Source: Bacteroidales bacterium (GTDB lineage Bacteria > Bacteroidota > Bacteroidia > Bacteroidales > WCHB1-69). Taken from it: 34,779 nt of DNA. Shown here in pieces: positions 23,480 through 31,943 of this stretch. The DNA is taken from assembly GCA_012838875.1 (NCBI GenBank), contig DUOL01000072.1:1-34779 (forward strand), written 5' to 3'. The position numbers and the translations under genes were made by a program. The number at the start of each line of letters is the position of its first letter. Position 1 is the first letter of the stretch. The notes beneath the pieces were generated by a model. The model saw only the letters and a program-made list of their open reading frames with translations, was not told the DNA's origin and searched no databases.

Positions 23480-23648
23480 CCGCGTGAGGCGCTTAGGTGG
23501 AAAGCCCGCAAGGGCGGAAGCCGCTGGGGACGCGGCGGCAAAAAAGCGAGCTTGTAAGCTCTTTTTGCCGCCTTGCGACCCCACGGCTTGTGCCCGCGGA
23601 CTTGGAACCGGGCGCCGACCCGTGAGCGCTAGCGAACGGGACACGCCC
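23480..23648 (+). repeat. GC-rich hairpin repeat, copy E (near full)
   Basis: Forward copy from CGCGTGAGGCG to GACACGCCC, lacking only the GTTGGCT tip of copy C. The centre GAGCTTGTAAGCTC is at 23548-23561. Paired arm segments are GGT 23496-23498 with ACC 23607-23609, AAG 23502-23504 with CTT 23601-23603, and TGGGGACGC 23525-23533 with GCGACCCCA 23575-23583 (one mismatch). The small stem GCCC-GCAA-GGGC is at 23504-23515. The CACGCCC end faces the lipoprotein gene. Confidence 0.9.
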
Positions 23649-23758
23649 AAAAGAAAATTATTACAAATTTAATTATACATTTTTTAAAGTACTTTTTTGT
23701 AAAATCCTTCGTTATTCATTATTATCATAAAAACATAATATATTTCTCAAACTGCAAA

Positions 23759-25216
23759 ATGAGAGACTTAAATCCTTTACCGTCAACACCTTACAAACTT
23801 AAAAACTTTTTAATAGGAGGAGTTATTTTTCTTACCTTGATTAGCTCTTTTCTCTTTTCTTCTTGCAGAAAGATAGAGGTTGATGAGAATGCGAGACTAC
23901 ATTTTTCCACTTCGACTATTACCTTTGACACCATTTTTTCGACTGTTGGGTCTATTACAAAACGACTTACCGTATATAATCGTAATAATTTTCCGGTTTC
24001 GGTTAATGTGCGATTGGCGGAAGGAAGCAACTCTTTTTATAGCTTAAATGTTGACGGAGAGGCTGGTCGTGAAGTGAAAAATGTTGAAATTGCCGCTCGT
24101 GACAGCATGTTTGTGCATGTAAAAGTTACATTAAATCCCGGCAACCAAAATACGCCTTTTCTTGTTCTTGATTCTATTCTTTTTCAAGTGGGAAGGAATA
24201 TTCAAGATGTTGATTTAGTGGCGTATGGACAAGATGCTCACTTTATTGTTGCCGATAAACAGGTCGGGAATATTCACTATAAAGTGGTAGCGGCGGAGCA
24301 TGAAACGACCGTTTGGACAAAGGATAAGCCGTACGTAATTTACGGTTGGGCAGCGGTGGATTCGCTTGGCAAATTGATTATTGAGCCCGGCACGAAAATA
24401 TATATACATCGAGGGGGCGGAATTTGGGTCTACCGATACGGAAATATCCAGGTGAACGGGACAAAGGACGAGCCTGTACTCTTCCGCGGAGACCGTCTCG
24501 AAAGTTGGTTTGACACAGATTACTCACAATGGGATAGAATTTGGATTAATGAAGGAAGCGAGGATAATGTAATTAAACATGCGATTATTACGAATGCTTT
24601 TATAGGGATTCAAGTGGAAGCGCTAAAAGAGTCTTTATACAATAATAATATCATTCGGCACACAATTATTAAAAATACGGCAGGAACGGGTTTACTTGCT
24701 CGAGCGAGCAAACTAACGGTTGATAATTGTCTAATCACAAATAACGGCGTTTGCGGATTGCAATTGGAAATTGGACAATACCAGTTCGAGCATGTTACCA
24801 TTGCTAACTATTTTTCACAAACTGTCAGAAAAAATCCCGCAGTTTATCTTGCCAACAGTTACACAACGCCGCTCGCGACATACGTTGGAGACGCTTCTTT
24901 TTCGTTCACCAATTGCATTGTTTACGGGAACATAGAAAATGAATTGATGATAAAAAAGTATAATGACAATACCATACAACTCCATAAAATATTTGAAAAT
25001 TGTCTTTTAAGAACTACGCTACGTGACGAAAATTTCATTGCATGCTTATACAATGAAAATCCTCAATTTAGCGATTATAGAAAACTTGATTTTACCCTTA
25101 AAGAAAATTCTCCTGCTATTGATGTGGGAAAGGTGGGACTGCAAAATAGTTACGATTTAGCAGGAAATTGGCGTGACGCTTTGCCGGATTTGGGCGCTTT
25201 TGAGTTTATCAGATAA
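23759..25216 (+). CDS. lipoprotein with right-handed beta-helix
   Basis: 485 residues. An N-terminal hydrophobic stretch ends in a lipobox-like LFSSC near residue 36, so the protein is probably a lipid-anchored envelope protein. An Ig-like segment follows (about 40-135; TSTITFDTIFSTVGSITKRL is typical of Bacteroidota lipoproteins). The second half has repeated short strands with N and G turns (HAIITNAFIG, NIIRHTIIKNTAGTG, DNCLITNNGVCG), the signature of parallel beta-helix coils. It ends with AIDVGKVG and PDLGAFEFIR, common C-termini in this group. Substrate unknown. It is 110 bp downstream of repeat E. Confidence 0.85.
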   Translation: MRDLNPLPSTPYKLKNFLIGGVIFLTLISSFLFSSCRKIEVDENARLHFSTSTITFDTIFSTVGSITKRLTVYNRNNFPVSVNVRLAEGSNSFYSLNVDGEAGREVKNVEIAARDSMFVHVKVTLNPGNQNTPFLVLDSILFQVGRNIQDVDLVAYGQDAHFIVADKQVGNIHYKVVAAEHETTVWTKDKPYVIYGWAAVDSLGKLIIEPGTKIYIHRGGGIWVYRYGNIQVNGTKDEPVLFRGDRLESWFDTDYSQWDRIWINEGSEDNVIKHAIITNAFIGIQVEALKESLYNNNIIRHTIIKNTAGTGLLARASKLTVDNCLITNNGVCGLQLEIGQYQFEHVTIANYFSQTVRKNPAVYLANSYTTPLATYVGDASFSFTNCIVYGNIENELMIKKYNDNTIQLHKIFENCLLRTTLRDENFIACLYNENPQFSDYRKLDFTLKENSPAIDVGKVGLQNSYDLAGNWRDALPDLGAFEFIR

Positions 25217-25319
25217 AAAAATAAAACTCTTTTCAAATTATATTTATCTGAAAATAAAATAATTAAACTTTTTTTAACAAAAAAATAGGTTTTTATGTTT
25301 TTTTATGATAAAAAAACAT

Positions 25320-25327
25320 TATATTTG
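25320..25327 (+). promoter_or_regulatory. -7 box for the T9SS cargo gene
   Basis: TATATTTG, a full consensus match, 58 bp before the ATG at 25386. The -33 region is a T-run without TTTG. Confidence 0.55.
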
Positions 25328-25385
25328 CAACCTGAAACTTTAGTTTATGAATATTATTTTTAATTGACAATTTAAAAAAATTATT

Positions 25386-26858
25386 ATGAAAAAATTAAAA
25401 CTTTTTACCATTCCATTTTTAATGATGTTTTTGGTGTTTGCATTTGGTATAGCTAAGGCACAGGAGACCATTTATTCCGAATCTTTCGGAATTATTGAAG
25501 CAAACACAAACATTGAAGACCATACGGATTTTGATGAAACTAACGTTACCTATTCCGTATCGGCTGCAACTGTAAACTTACGTATGACCAATAGTTCTGC
25601 TAACCAGTATGCGTTAGCTTCCGGAGAGGCTAATGTATTTCTAAATACTCAAGATGCTTGGTTGCAAGTTGAAGGTATTAACACTAGTCGTTATAATAAC
25701 CTTACATTAAGTTTTGGTTATCGTAAAGGTTTGAATGCGGCAACATTAGCAGATTTCCGTATTGAATACTCTACGGACGGCACAACTTGGACAGAAATAG
25801 TTCCAACTTACTGGACAAGAGGATTGCCCATTACTCAAGAAGGAACGCCCGACCAGTTTCCAACCACAAGCTCTACGGGTTGGTACTATATTACTTGCGC
25901 TGCCTCTGCCAATACTATTCCAACTACTGATAACCTCTACCTTAAATTTACAAATTTAAGACTTATGGGGAATAATGAAGTTCGTATTGATGATATTTTA
26001 TTAGTTGGTGACCGTATTCCATACGTAGCTATTATTTCTCCCGAAGATGGAGCTGTACTATCTCCTTGTGATACTGTAACTTTTGATATTGACATTCAAG
26101 ACTTCACGCTTTATTCTTCATTTCCTCCCCCAAGTGGTGACGGTTTCTTAAAAATTGAATCGGAACTTCTTGAACATCTTCCTATCCCTAACATTACAAA
26201 TCCTTATTATTGTGACCGATTAACAGCTATGGCTCTCGCTAACTATGGAGGCATGACACTCCCTGAAGGCGAATATGATATAACCGTGTCTTTGGTTGGA
26301 TTAGACAGTTTACCGCTAACTCCTCCGGCAACTCATTCTATTCATATTTCCGTAATTCGTGAAGTGGTTGCAGATCCTGAGTTTTCACTTCCCGAAGGAA
26401 CTTATAATACTCCTCAAGTAGTTGAAATTACAACTACCACCGAAGGGGCTATTATCTATTACACCGTAGACGGCACGGAACCGGACGAAACCAGCCTCGT
26501 TTATACGGAGCCGATTAACGTTGATTCTACTATGACAATTTCGGCTGTTGCTATGAAAGAGTGCGCTACGACAAGCGAGGTTATTACCGCTACTTATGAA
26601 ATTGAAGAAGAACCTTCTGCTATTGCTCATACCGCTACTTCTTCCATTAGAATCTCCCCAAATCCTGCTACCGACCTTATCACTATTACTGCAAAAGGTT
26701 ACAACCAAGTTGAAATCGTTAACTTCCTCGGTCAAGTAGTTTATCAAAATGATTTCACCGATGTACGTCAAATTAACATTGCCGACCTTAATGCAGGCAT
26801 CTATTTTGTTCGTTTAAAAGGTGATACCACTATTACAAAGAAATTCATTAAGAAATAA
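25386..26858 (+). CDS. secreted T9SS cargo protein with chitobiase-type C-terminal domain
   Basis: 490 residues. A signal peptide (about 1-25, ending GIAKAQ) is followed by a jelly-roll-like beta domain (about 26-210). Next is a linker domain beginning VAIISPEDGAVLSPCDTV, then a CHB_HEX_C-type domain (about 330-405; EGTYNTPQVVEITTTTEGA and IYYTVDGTEPD). The last 75 or so residues are a type A Por sorting domain: ISPNPATDLITI, then VEIVNFLGQVVYQ, then GIYFVRLKGDTTITKKFIKK. The protein should cross the outer membrane through T9SS and be anchored or released. No catalytic domain is visible, so an adhesive or carbohydrate-binding role is plausible. Confidence 0.9.
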   Translation: MKKLKLFTIPFLMMFLVFAFGIAKAQETIYSESFGIIEANTNIEDHTDFDETNVTYSVSAATVNLRMTNSSANQYALASGEANVFLNTQDAWLQVEGINTSRYNNLTLSFGYRKGLNAATLADFRIEYSTDGTTWTEIVPTYWTRGLPITQEGTPDQFPTTSSTGWYYITCAASANTIPTTDNLYLKFTNLRLMGNNEVRIDDILLVGDRIPYVAIISPEDGAVLSPCDTVTFDIDIQDFTLYSSFPPPSGDGFLKIESELLEHLPIPNITNPYYCDRLTAMALANYGGMTLPEGEYDITVSLVGLDSLPLTPPATHSIHISVIREVVADPEFSLPEGTYNTPQVVEITTTTEGAIIYYTVDGTEPDETSLVYTEPINVDSTMTISAVAMKECATTSEVITATYEIEEEPSAIAHTATSSIRISPNPATDLITITAKGYNQVEIVNFLGQVVYQNDFTDVRQINIADLNAGIYFVRLKGDTTITKKFIKK

Positions 26859-26880
26859 TAGTCTTTAAGAGACTTTTTTA

Positions 26881-26919
26881 AGAGAGAGAATTTAGTTTTA
26901 AGTTCTCTCTCTTTTTTTT
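26881..26919 (+). terminator. terminator of the T9SS cargo gene
   Basis: 10-bp stem AGAGAGAGAA / TTCTCTCTCT (26881-26890 and 26903-26912) followed by a run of T. The valS -7 box begins immediately after the T-run. Confidence 0.88.
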
Positions 26920-26920
26920 G

Positions 26921-26928
26921 TATTTTTG
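26921..26928 (+). promoter_or_regulatory. -7 box for valS, abutting a terminator
   Basis: TATTTTTG directly follows the terminator T-run, 19 bp before the valS ATG. The leader would be only about 13 nt, too short for a T-box riboswitch. Confidence 0.55.
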
Positions 26929-26947
26929 CTTTTCAAAAAAAAGATAG

Positions 26948-29599
26948 ATGAAGCAAGAAATTAGCACAAAGTACGACCCAAAAAACATTGAGAATAAATG
27001 GTATAATTTTTGGATGGAGAATAAACTTTTTAGTTCTACTCCCGACCATCGCCCGTCTTATACGATTGTTATTCCACCGCCTAACGTTACCGGCGTACTA
27101 CACATGGGGCACATGCTTAATAATACCATACAAGATATTTTAGTTCGAAGAGCCAGAATGTTGGGATTTAACACGCTTTGGGTACCCGGCACTGACCACG
27201 CTTCTATTGCTACGGAAGCGAAAGTGGTTGCTTTACTTAAAGAAAAAGGAATTGAAAAGAAAGATATTTCTCGCGAAGAGTTCCTACAATATGCTTGGGA
27301 ATGGAAAGAGAAACACGGCGGAATAATTTTACAACAATTGAAAAAATTAGGAGCTTCGTGCGATTGGGATAGAACGAAATTTACTATGGATGACGATTTA
27401 TCGGAATCGGTAATTGACGCTTTTATAGATTTGTACAATAAAGGGAAAATATATCGTGGCGTGCGCATGGTGAACTGGGACCCAAAAGCCTTAACTGCTC
27501 TTTCAGACGAAGAGGTAATCTATCAAGAAGTAGAATCAAAGTTATATTACGTTAAGTACCATATTGAAGGGGATAGCGATAATTATCTCACAATCGCCAC
27601 TACACGCCCGGAAACTATTTTTGGGGATACCGCCGTTTGTGTACACCCCGATGATAAACGTTATCAACATCTAAAAGGGAAAAAAGCTGTTATCCCTCTC
27701 GTAAATCGTGTTGTTCCTATTATTTTTGACGATTACGTCGACCCTGAATTTGGAACAGGAGCGTTGAAAATTACGCCTGCTCACGATATTAATGATTACC
27801 ATTTGGGAATTAAACATAAATTGGATTCTATCAACATTTTTAATGACAACGGTACACTGAACGAAAACGCTCAATTTTTTATCGGAGAAGATAGATTCAC
27901 AGCTCGTAAAAAGGTGATTCCTTTATTGGAAAAAGAAGGACTCTTACTGAAAATTGAAAATTATACAAACAAAGTCGGTTTTTCCGAACGTACCAACGAA
28001 GTTATTGAGCCCAAATTGTCGTTGCAGTGGTTTTGCGAAATGGAAAGTTTAGCAAAACCTGCTCTGCAAGTTGTCATGGACGATACTATTAAGTTTTATC
28101 CGGAAAAATTCAAAAATAGTTATGCCCATTGGTTAGAAAACGTAAAAGATTGGTGCATCAGTCGTCAATTATGGTGGGGACATCGTATTCCTGCTTACTA
28201 CCTGCCCAATGGTGAGTTTGTTATCGCTAAAAGTAAGGAAGAGGCATACGAAATCGCGAAGAAGAAATTCCCCGATTCTCAATTTACTATCCAAGATTTA
28301 AAGCAAGATGAAGATGTTTTGGACACGTGGTTTTCTTCGTGGCTGTGGCCTATCTCCGTGTTCGACGGCATACGTTATCCCGAGAACCCTGACATTAACT
28401 ACTACTACCCTACCTCTGCACTGATTACAGCTCCGGACATTATTTTTTTCTGGGTAGCGCGTATGATTATGGCAGGATTGGAGTGGCGGAACGAGATTCC
28501 TTTCAAATCGGTCTATTTTACAGGAACGGTACGTGACCACTTGCGAAGAAAAATGTCCAAGTCGTTAGGAAACTCGCCCGAACCTTTGGAATTAATCGAG
28601 AAATTCGGAGCTGACGGCGTTCGTTTTGGCATGCTACATAGTTCGCCCGCAGGGAACGATTTACTTTTTGATGAGGCTCTTTGCGAACAAGGACGCAACT
28701 TTAACAATAAAATCTGGAACGCCTTTAGACTAATTAAAGGCTGGCAAATTTCAGAAACCGTTGAAGAACCGCAATCTTTTACTATTGCTTTACGATGGTT
28801 TAAAGCTCGTTTGAATTCGGTGTTAGCAGAAATTGAAGATAGTTTTGAAAAATTTCGACTCTCCGAAGCACTCATAGCCACGTACAAACTTATTTGGGAC
28901 GACTTTTGCTCGTGGTTTCTTGAAATTGTTAAACCTCCCTATCAACAACCCATAAACGCAAAATCGTACAGCGAGATTATCGATATCTTCGAACAGCTGA
29001 TGCAACTTTTACACCCTTTTATGCCCTTTATTACCGAAGAGTTATGGCAAAATCTACGAAAAAGAGAAAAAAATGAGTCAATTATGTACTCTACCTTCCC
29101 TAAGTCGGAGCCTAAAGAGGAAAACCATCAACTACTGAATGATTTTGAAGCTGCCAAAAAAATTATCGAAAATATTCGTCGTATCCGCACGGAACATAAC
29201 ATCCCAATAAAAAATAACCTCGATTTAATAGTTAAGGCGAAGAAAACGCCGCAAACCTATGATTTAGATGAGATAATTAAAAAGCTGGCTAATCTCAATT
29301 CCATTCAATATCAAGAAGAAAACATCGATACTACACTCTCATTTATTGAACAAAATGTAGAATATTTTATCCCCTATAAAGTAGAAGCTAATATTGAAGA
29401 GGAGGTGAAAAAGATAGAAGATGAACTACGCTACACGAAAGGATTCTTGCAAAGTACATTAAAAAAACTGGCTAATGAGAAGTTTGTAAACGGAGCGCCC
29501 GAAGCTGTTGTCGCTATGGAACGAAAAAAACAGGCGGACGCCGAGGAGAAAATTACGCTTTTAGAAGCTAAGCTCGCACAATTAAATCAAACTAAATAA
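26948..29599 (+). CDS. valS: valyl-tRNA synthetase
   Basis: Charges tRNA-Val; cytoplasmic class I synthetase of 883 residues, the normal length. PPPNVTGVLHMGH contains the HIGH motif (H52-M-G-H55). WVPGTDHASIATEA follows. The CP1 editing domain spans about 200-340 (TTRPETIFGDTAVCVHP). KMSKS is at 535-539. The anticodon-binding domain is about 600-760. A C-terminal coiled coil (about 815-883, EEEVKKIEDELRY and ITLLEAKLAQL) is the tRNA-binding arm. It has its own promoter box, and a small membrane-protein gene follows 11 bp later. Confidence 0.98.
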   Translation: MKQEISTKYDPKNIENKWYNFWMENKLFSSTPDHRPSYTIVIPPPNVTGVLHMGHMLNNTIQDILVRRARMLGFNTLWVPGTDHASIATEAKVVALLKEKGIEKKDISREEFLQYAWEWKEKHGGIILQQLKKLGASCDWDRTKFTMDDDLSESVIDAFIDLYNKGKIYRGVRMVNWDPKALTALSDEEVIYQEVESKLYYVKYHIEGDSDNYLTIATTRPETIFGDTAVCVHPDDKRYQHLKGKKAVIPLVNRVVPIIFDDYVDPEFGTGALKITPAHDINDYHLGIKHKLDSINIFNDNGTLNENAQFFIGEDRFTARKKVIPLLEKEGLLLKIENYTNKVGFSERTNEVIEPKLSLQWFCEMESLAKPALQVVMDDTIKFYPEKFKNSYAHWLENVKDWCISRQLWWGHRIPAYYLPNGEFVIAKSKEEAYEIAKKKFPDSQFTIQDLKQDEDVLDTWFSSWLWPISVFDGIRYPENPDINYYYPTSALITAPDIIFFWVARMIMAGLEWRNEIPFKSVYFTGTVRDHLRRKMSKSLGNSPEPLELIEKFGADGVRFGMLHSSPAGNDLLFDEALCEQGRNFNNKIWNAFRLIKGWQISETVEEPQSFTIALRWFKARLNSVLAEIEDSFEKFRLSEALIATYKLIWDDFCSWFLEIVKPPYQQPINAKSYSEIIDIFEQLMQLLHPFMPFITEELWQNLRKREKNESIMYSTFPKSEPKEENHQLLNDFEAAKKIIENIRRIRTEHNIPIKNNLDLIVKAKKTPQTYDLDEIIKKLANLNSIQYQEENIDTTLSFIEQNVEYFIPYKVEANIEEEVKKIEDELRYTKGFLQSTLKKLANEKFVNGAPEAVVAMERKKQADAEEKITLLEAKLAQLNQTK

Positions 29600-29610
29600 A
29601 ATTCCCCATT

Positions 29611-29781
29611 ATGAAAACAGTGTTTGGTTTCGTCCTAATCATCGGATTTTTCATTATCATTATCTCCATGTCATCAATAGATAATAAATTTCCAATTATG
29701 GTAGGAGCTATTGTTGGCGGGACTGTGGCTTTTATTATAGGGAAAATTATTATTTATCGTAGAAACAAGAAAAATAGATAA
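29611..29781 (+). CDS. small two-helix membrane protein
   Basis: 56 residues, MKTVFGFVLIIGF onward. Two hydrophobic helices (about 4-20 and 29-48) are separated by a polar loop (SSIDNKFP), with a basic C-terminal tail IYRRNKKNR that should be cytoplasmic. It starts 11 bp after valS and ends 9 bp before the convergent RsmI-like gene. Codon use looks like that of its neighbours. I do not recognise a family. Confidence 0.55.
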   Translation: MKTVFGFVLIIGFFIIIISMSSIDNKFPIMVGAIVGGTVAFIIGKIIIYRRNKKNR

Positions 29782-29790
29782 CTATTCCGA

Positions 29791-30501
29791 CTATCTGCCA
29801 AGTAAAAAAATGGTAGGCTGTTTATGTAAATCTATTTCTTCTTTCCTCCATTTAGAGATAGACAAAGTAACTATTTTTTCTTCACGTGTCGTTATATTAG
29901 TTGCGACACAAAGTTTTAAATCCGGATTACAAACTGTTAGTATAGAAGCCAATAGCTGATTATTTCGATAGGGTGTTTCAATAAAAATTTGCGTTTGTCC
30001 GGTTCTGAAAATTAACGATTCCAAAAACCGCAACTCTTTTTCGCGTTTACTTTTTTCAATAGGCAAATATCCATGAAAGGCAAAATTTTGTCCATTTAAG
30101 CCTGACGCCATCAGCGCAAGAACTATGGAATTAGGACCTACAAGCGGGACAACACGCATATTCAGTCGATGGGCTTCTTGCACAATAAGGTGTCCGGGAT
30201 CGGCAATACATGGAATTCCGGCATCGGATAACAACCCGATATCTTTACCCTTTTTGGCATTTTCTCGTAAAAAAAACAACAATTCTTCATTTTCGCCATT
30301 TTTCTTAAACGAGATAAAAGTTAAATCATCAATTTTCTTTGAAATTCCCAATTTTATCAAAAAACGCCGTGCAGTTCTTTCATCTTCGACAATAAAGGCA
30401 TCTATTTTGTCCACAACTGACAAGTTTGACGATGGAAAGAGAGTACTATAATCGGCTTCGCCGAGTGGTGAAGGAATAAGATATAGGGTTGACTCGGTCA
30501 T
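29791..30501 (-). CDS. RsmI-like SAM-dependent methyltransferase (tetrapyrrole methylase fold)
   Basis: 236 residues. LYLIPSPLGEA at the N-terminus, VEDERTARRFL (about 38-48), GLLSDAGIPCIADPG (about 89-103) and RVVPLVGPNSIVLALMASGL (about 115-134) are the conserved blocks of the RsmI/YraL family, which 2'-O-methylates C1402 of 16S rRNA. This form is shorter and departs from canonical RsmI at the start (PTPIGN is replaced by PSPLGE). Bacteroidota often carry such a second paralogue, so the exact target is uncertain. It starts 3 bp after pgk and is clearly in its operon. Confidence 0.88.
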   Translation of the reverse strand: MTESTLYLIPSPLGEADYSTLFPSSNLSVVDKIDAFIVEDERTARRFLIKLGISKKIDDLTFISFKKNGENEELLFFLRENAKKGKDIGLLSDAGIPCIADPGHLIVQEAHRLNMRVVPLVGPNSIVLALMASGLNGQNFAFHGYLPIEKSKREKELRFLESLIFRTGQTQIFIETPYRNNQLLASILTVCNPDLKLCVATNITTREEKIVTLSISKWRKEEIDLHKQPTIFLLGR

Positions 30502-30504
30502 AGA

Positions 30505-31701
30505 TTATTTATCCTCTTTTAAAGCTTTAATTCCCGGCAACTCTTTACCTTCCAGATACTCTAACATTGCCCCCCCGCCGGTACTTATATAGGAGATAAA
30601 ATCGGAAAGTCCATATTTGCTAACGGCAGCAATCGAATCGCCCCCGCCAAGCAAAGAGTACGCTCCCGAAATTGTAGTAACGGCAACACTCAAGGCGATA
30701 GACTGCGTCCCTTTCCCAAATTTATCAACTTCAAAAACTCCAACGGGTCCATTCCAAAGGATAGTTTTCGACTCTTTGATAATTGCCGCAAATTTTCTTA
30801 TAGAGCGTGGTCCTATGTCAACCCCTTCCAAGCCATCAGGAATATGATTTTGTGTTGTGATAAATGTATTGGCATCTTCCGACAAAGCGTCCGCACAAAC
30901 ATTATCAATAGGCAAATAGATATCAACTCCCTTTAAAAGAGCCTTGCCAACAATTTCTTTCGCTACTTCTACCATCTCGGGCTCAAAAATAGAATTACCG
31001 ATTTTTACGCCTAACGCATGAAGAAAAGTATAGCTCATGCCACCTGCAATGATTAAACTATCCACCTTATCAAGCAGATTTACAATAATATTCAATTTTG
31101 TGGAAACTTTAGACCCGCCAATAATAGCCGTAAATGGCGATTTGGGCGTTGCCAATGTCTTTTCTAAGCTAACGACTTCCTCATATAGCAAATAGCCTGC
31201 ATAACTTTTACCGGGGAAAAACTTCACAATTGTAGCGGTTGAGGCATGTTCGCGATGAGCTGTACCAAAAGCGTCATTAACATAAACATCGCCAAGTTCC
31301 GCAATTTTTTTGGCAAAATCCTCATCGCCCTTCTCTTCTCCCTTGTGAAAACGAAGATTTTCCAATAGTGCCACATCACCCGACTTAAGTTTTTTCACTT
31401 TTTCTCGAGTCTCACTGCTCAACACATCGCCCAAAAATATCACTTCTCTATCTAATCCTGTTTTAACTGAATTAACAATATGTTGAAGTGAGAATTTCAT
31501 ATTTACCTCCCCCTTAGGTCGTCCGAGGTGAGACATTAAAATAGCTATGCCGCCGTCACCCACAATTTTATCAATGGTCTTTTTGGTTCGTACAATACGT
31601 GTTGTATCCATAACTTCCAATTGTTCATTTAACGGAACATTATAATCAACACGAATCAATACTTTTTTATCTTTAAAATTAAAATTATCAATAGATTTCA
31701 T
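30505..31701 (-). CDS. pgk: phosphoglycerate kinase
   Basis: Glycolytic enzyme making ATP and 3-phosphoglycerate from 1,3-bisphosphoglycerate and ADP. 398 residues, full length. KVLIRVDYNVPL (about 13-24), MSHLGRPKG (about 56-64), LLENLRFHKGEEKGD (about 109-123) and the C-terminal nucleotide site LLGGGDSIAA (about 353-362) are intact. The start is 31 bp downstream of tRNA-Leu with no TAnnTTTG box between, so the two may share a transcript. Confidence 0.98.
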   Translation of the reverse strand: MKSIDNFNFKDKKVLIRVDYNVPLNEQLEVMDTTRIVRTKKTIDKIVGDGGIAILMSHLGRPKGEVNMKFSLQHIVNSVKTGLDREVIFLGDVLSSETREKVKKLKSGDVALLENLRFHKGEEKGDEDFAKKIAELGDVYVNDAFGTAHREHASTATIVKFFPGKSYAGYLLYEEVVSLEKTLATPKSPFTAIIGGSKVSTKLNIIVNLLDKVDSLIIAGGMSYTFLHALGVKIGNSIFEPEMVEVAKEIVGKALLKGVDIYLPIDNVCADALSEDANTFITTQNHIPDGLEGVDIGPRSIRKFAAIIKESKTILWNGPVGVFEVDKFGKGTQSIALSVAVTTISGAYSLLGGGDSIAAVSKYGLSDFISYISTGGGAMLEYLEGKELPGIKALKEDK

Positions 31702-31731
31702 ATTATTATTTTATATGTTTTTAAATTCACT

Positions 31732-31818
31732 TGGTGCCCGGAACAAGACTCGAACTTGCACAACCTTTTGATTACTACACCCTGAATGTAGCGCGTCTAC
31801 CAATTCCGCCACCCGGGC
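31732..31818 (-). tRNA. tRNA-Leu (CAG)
   Basis: 87 nt including an encoded CCA. The acceptor stem GCCCGGG pairs with TCCGGGC before ACCA. D-arm TGGCGGAATTGGTAGACGC, anticodon stem CTACA/TGTAG with loop TTCAGGG (anticodon CAG), long variable arm AATCAAAAGGTT and T-loop GTTCGAGTC. The long variable arm and D-arm are typical of leucine tRNA. It reads CUG codons. Confidence 0.96.
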
Positions 31819-31838
31819 AATACGGGTTTTTAATTTGA

Positions 31839-31846
31839 CAAAAATA
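31839..31846 (-). promoter_or_regulatory. -7 box for tRNA-Leu (and possibly pgk)
   Basis: TATTTTTG on the minus strand, 20 bp upstream of the tRNA 5' end. No other TAnnTTTG box lies between the tRNA and pgk. Confidence 0.5.
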
Positions 31847-31943
31847 CAAAAAAAGATTATTTTATTCCTCTCTTTTATTTTTTTCTTACGCTACCTGCTC
31901 ATTAATTATTAAAGAAGTCTCTGTTTAGAAGAACACTAACAAA

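Noticed and set aside
1..23648. The five repeats as a CRISPR array, rRNA/tRNA pieces or an IS
   Set aside because: Copies are kilobases apart, contain no spacers, do not form a tRNA or match rRNA motifs, encode no transposase and lack clear terminal inverted repeats at their outer ends.
23484..23672. 62-codon plus-strand frame inside repeat E
   Set aside because: Same reason: GC-rich repeat sequence, with no conserved frame across copies.
26929..26947. T-box or other riboswitch before valS
   Set aside because: The predicted leader is only about a dozen bases.
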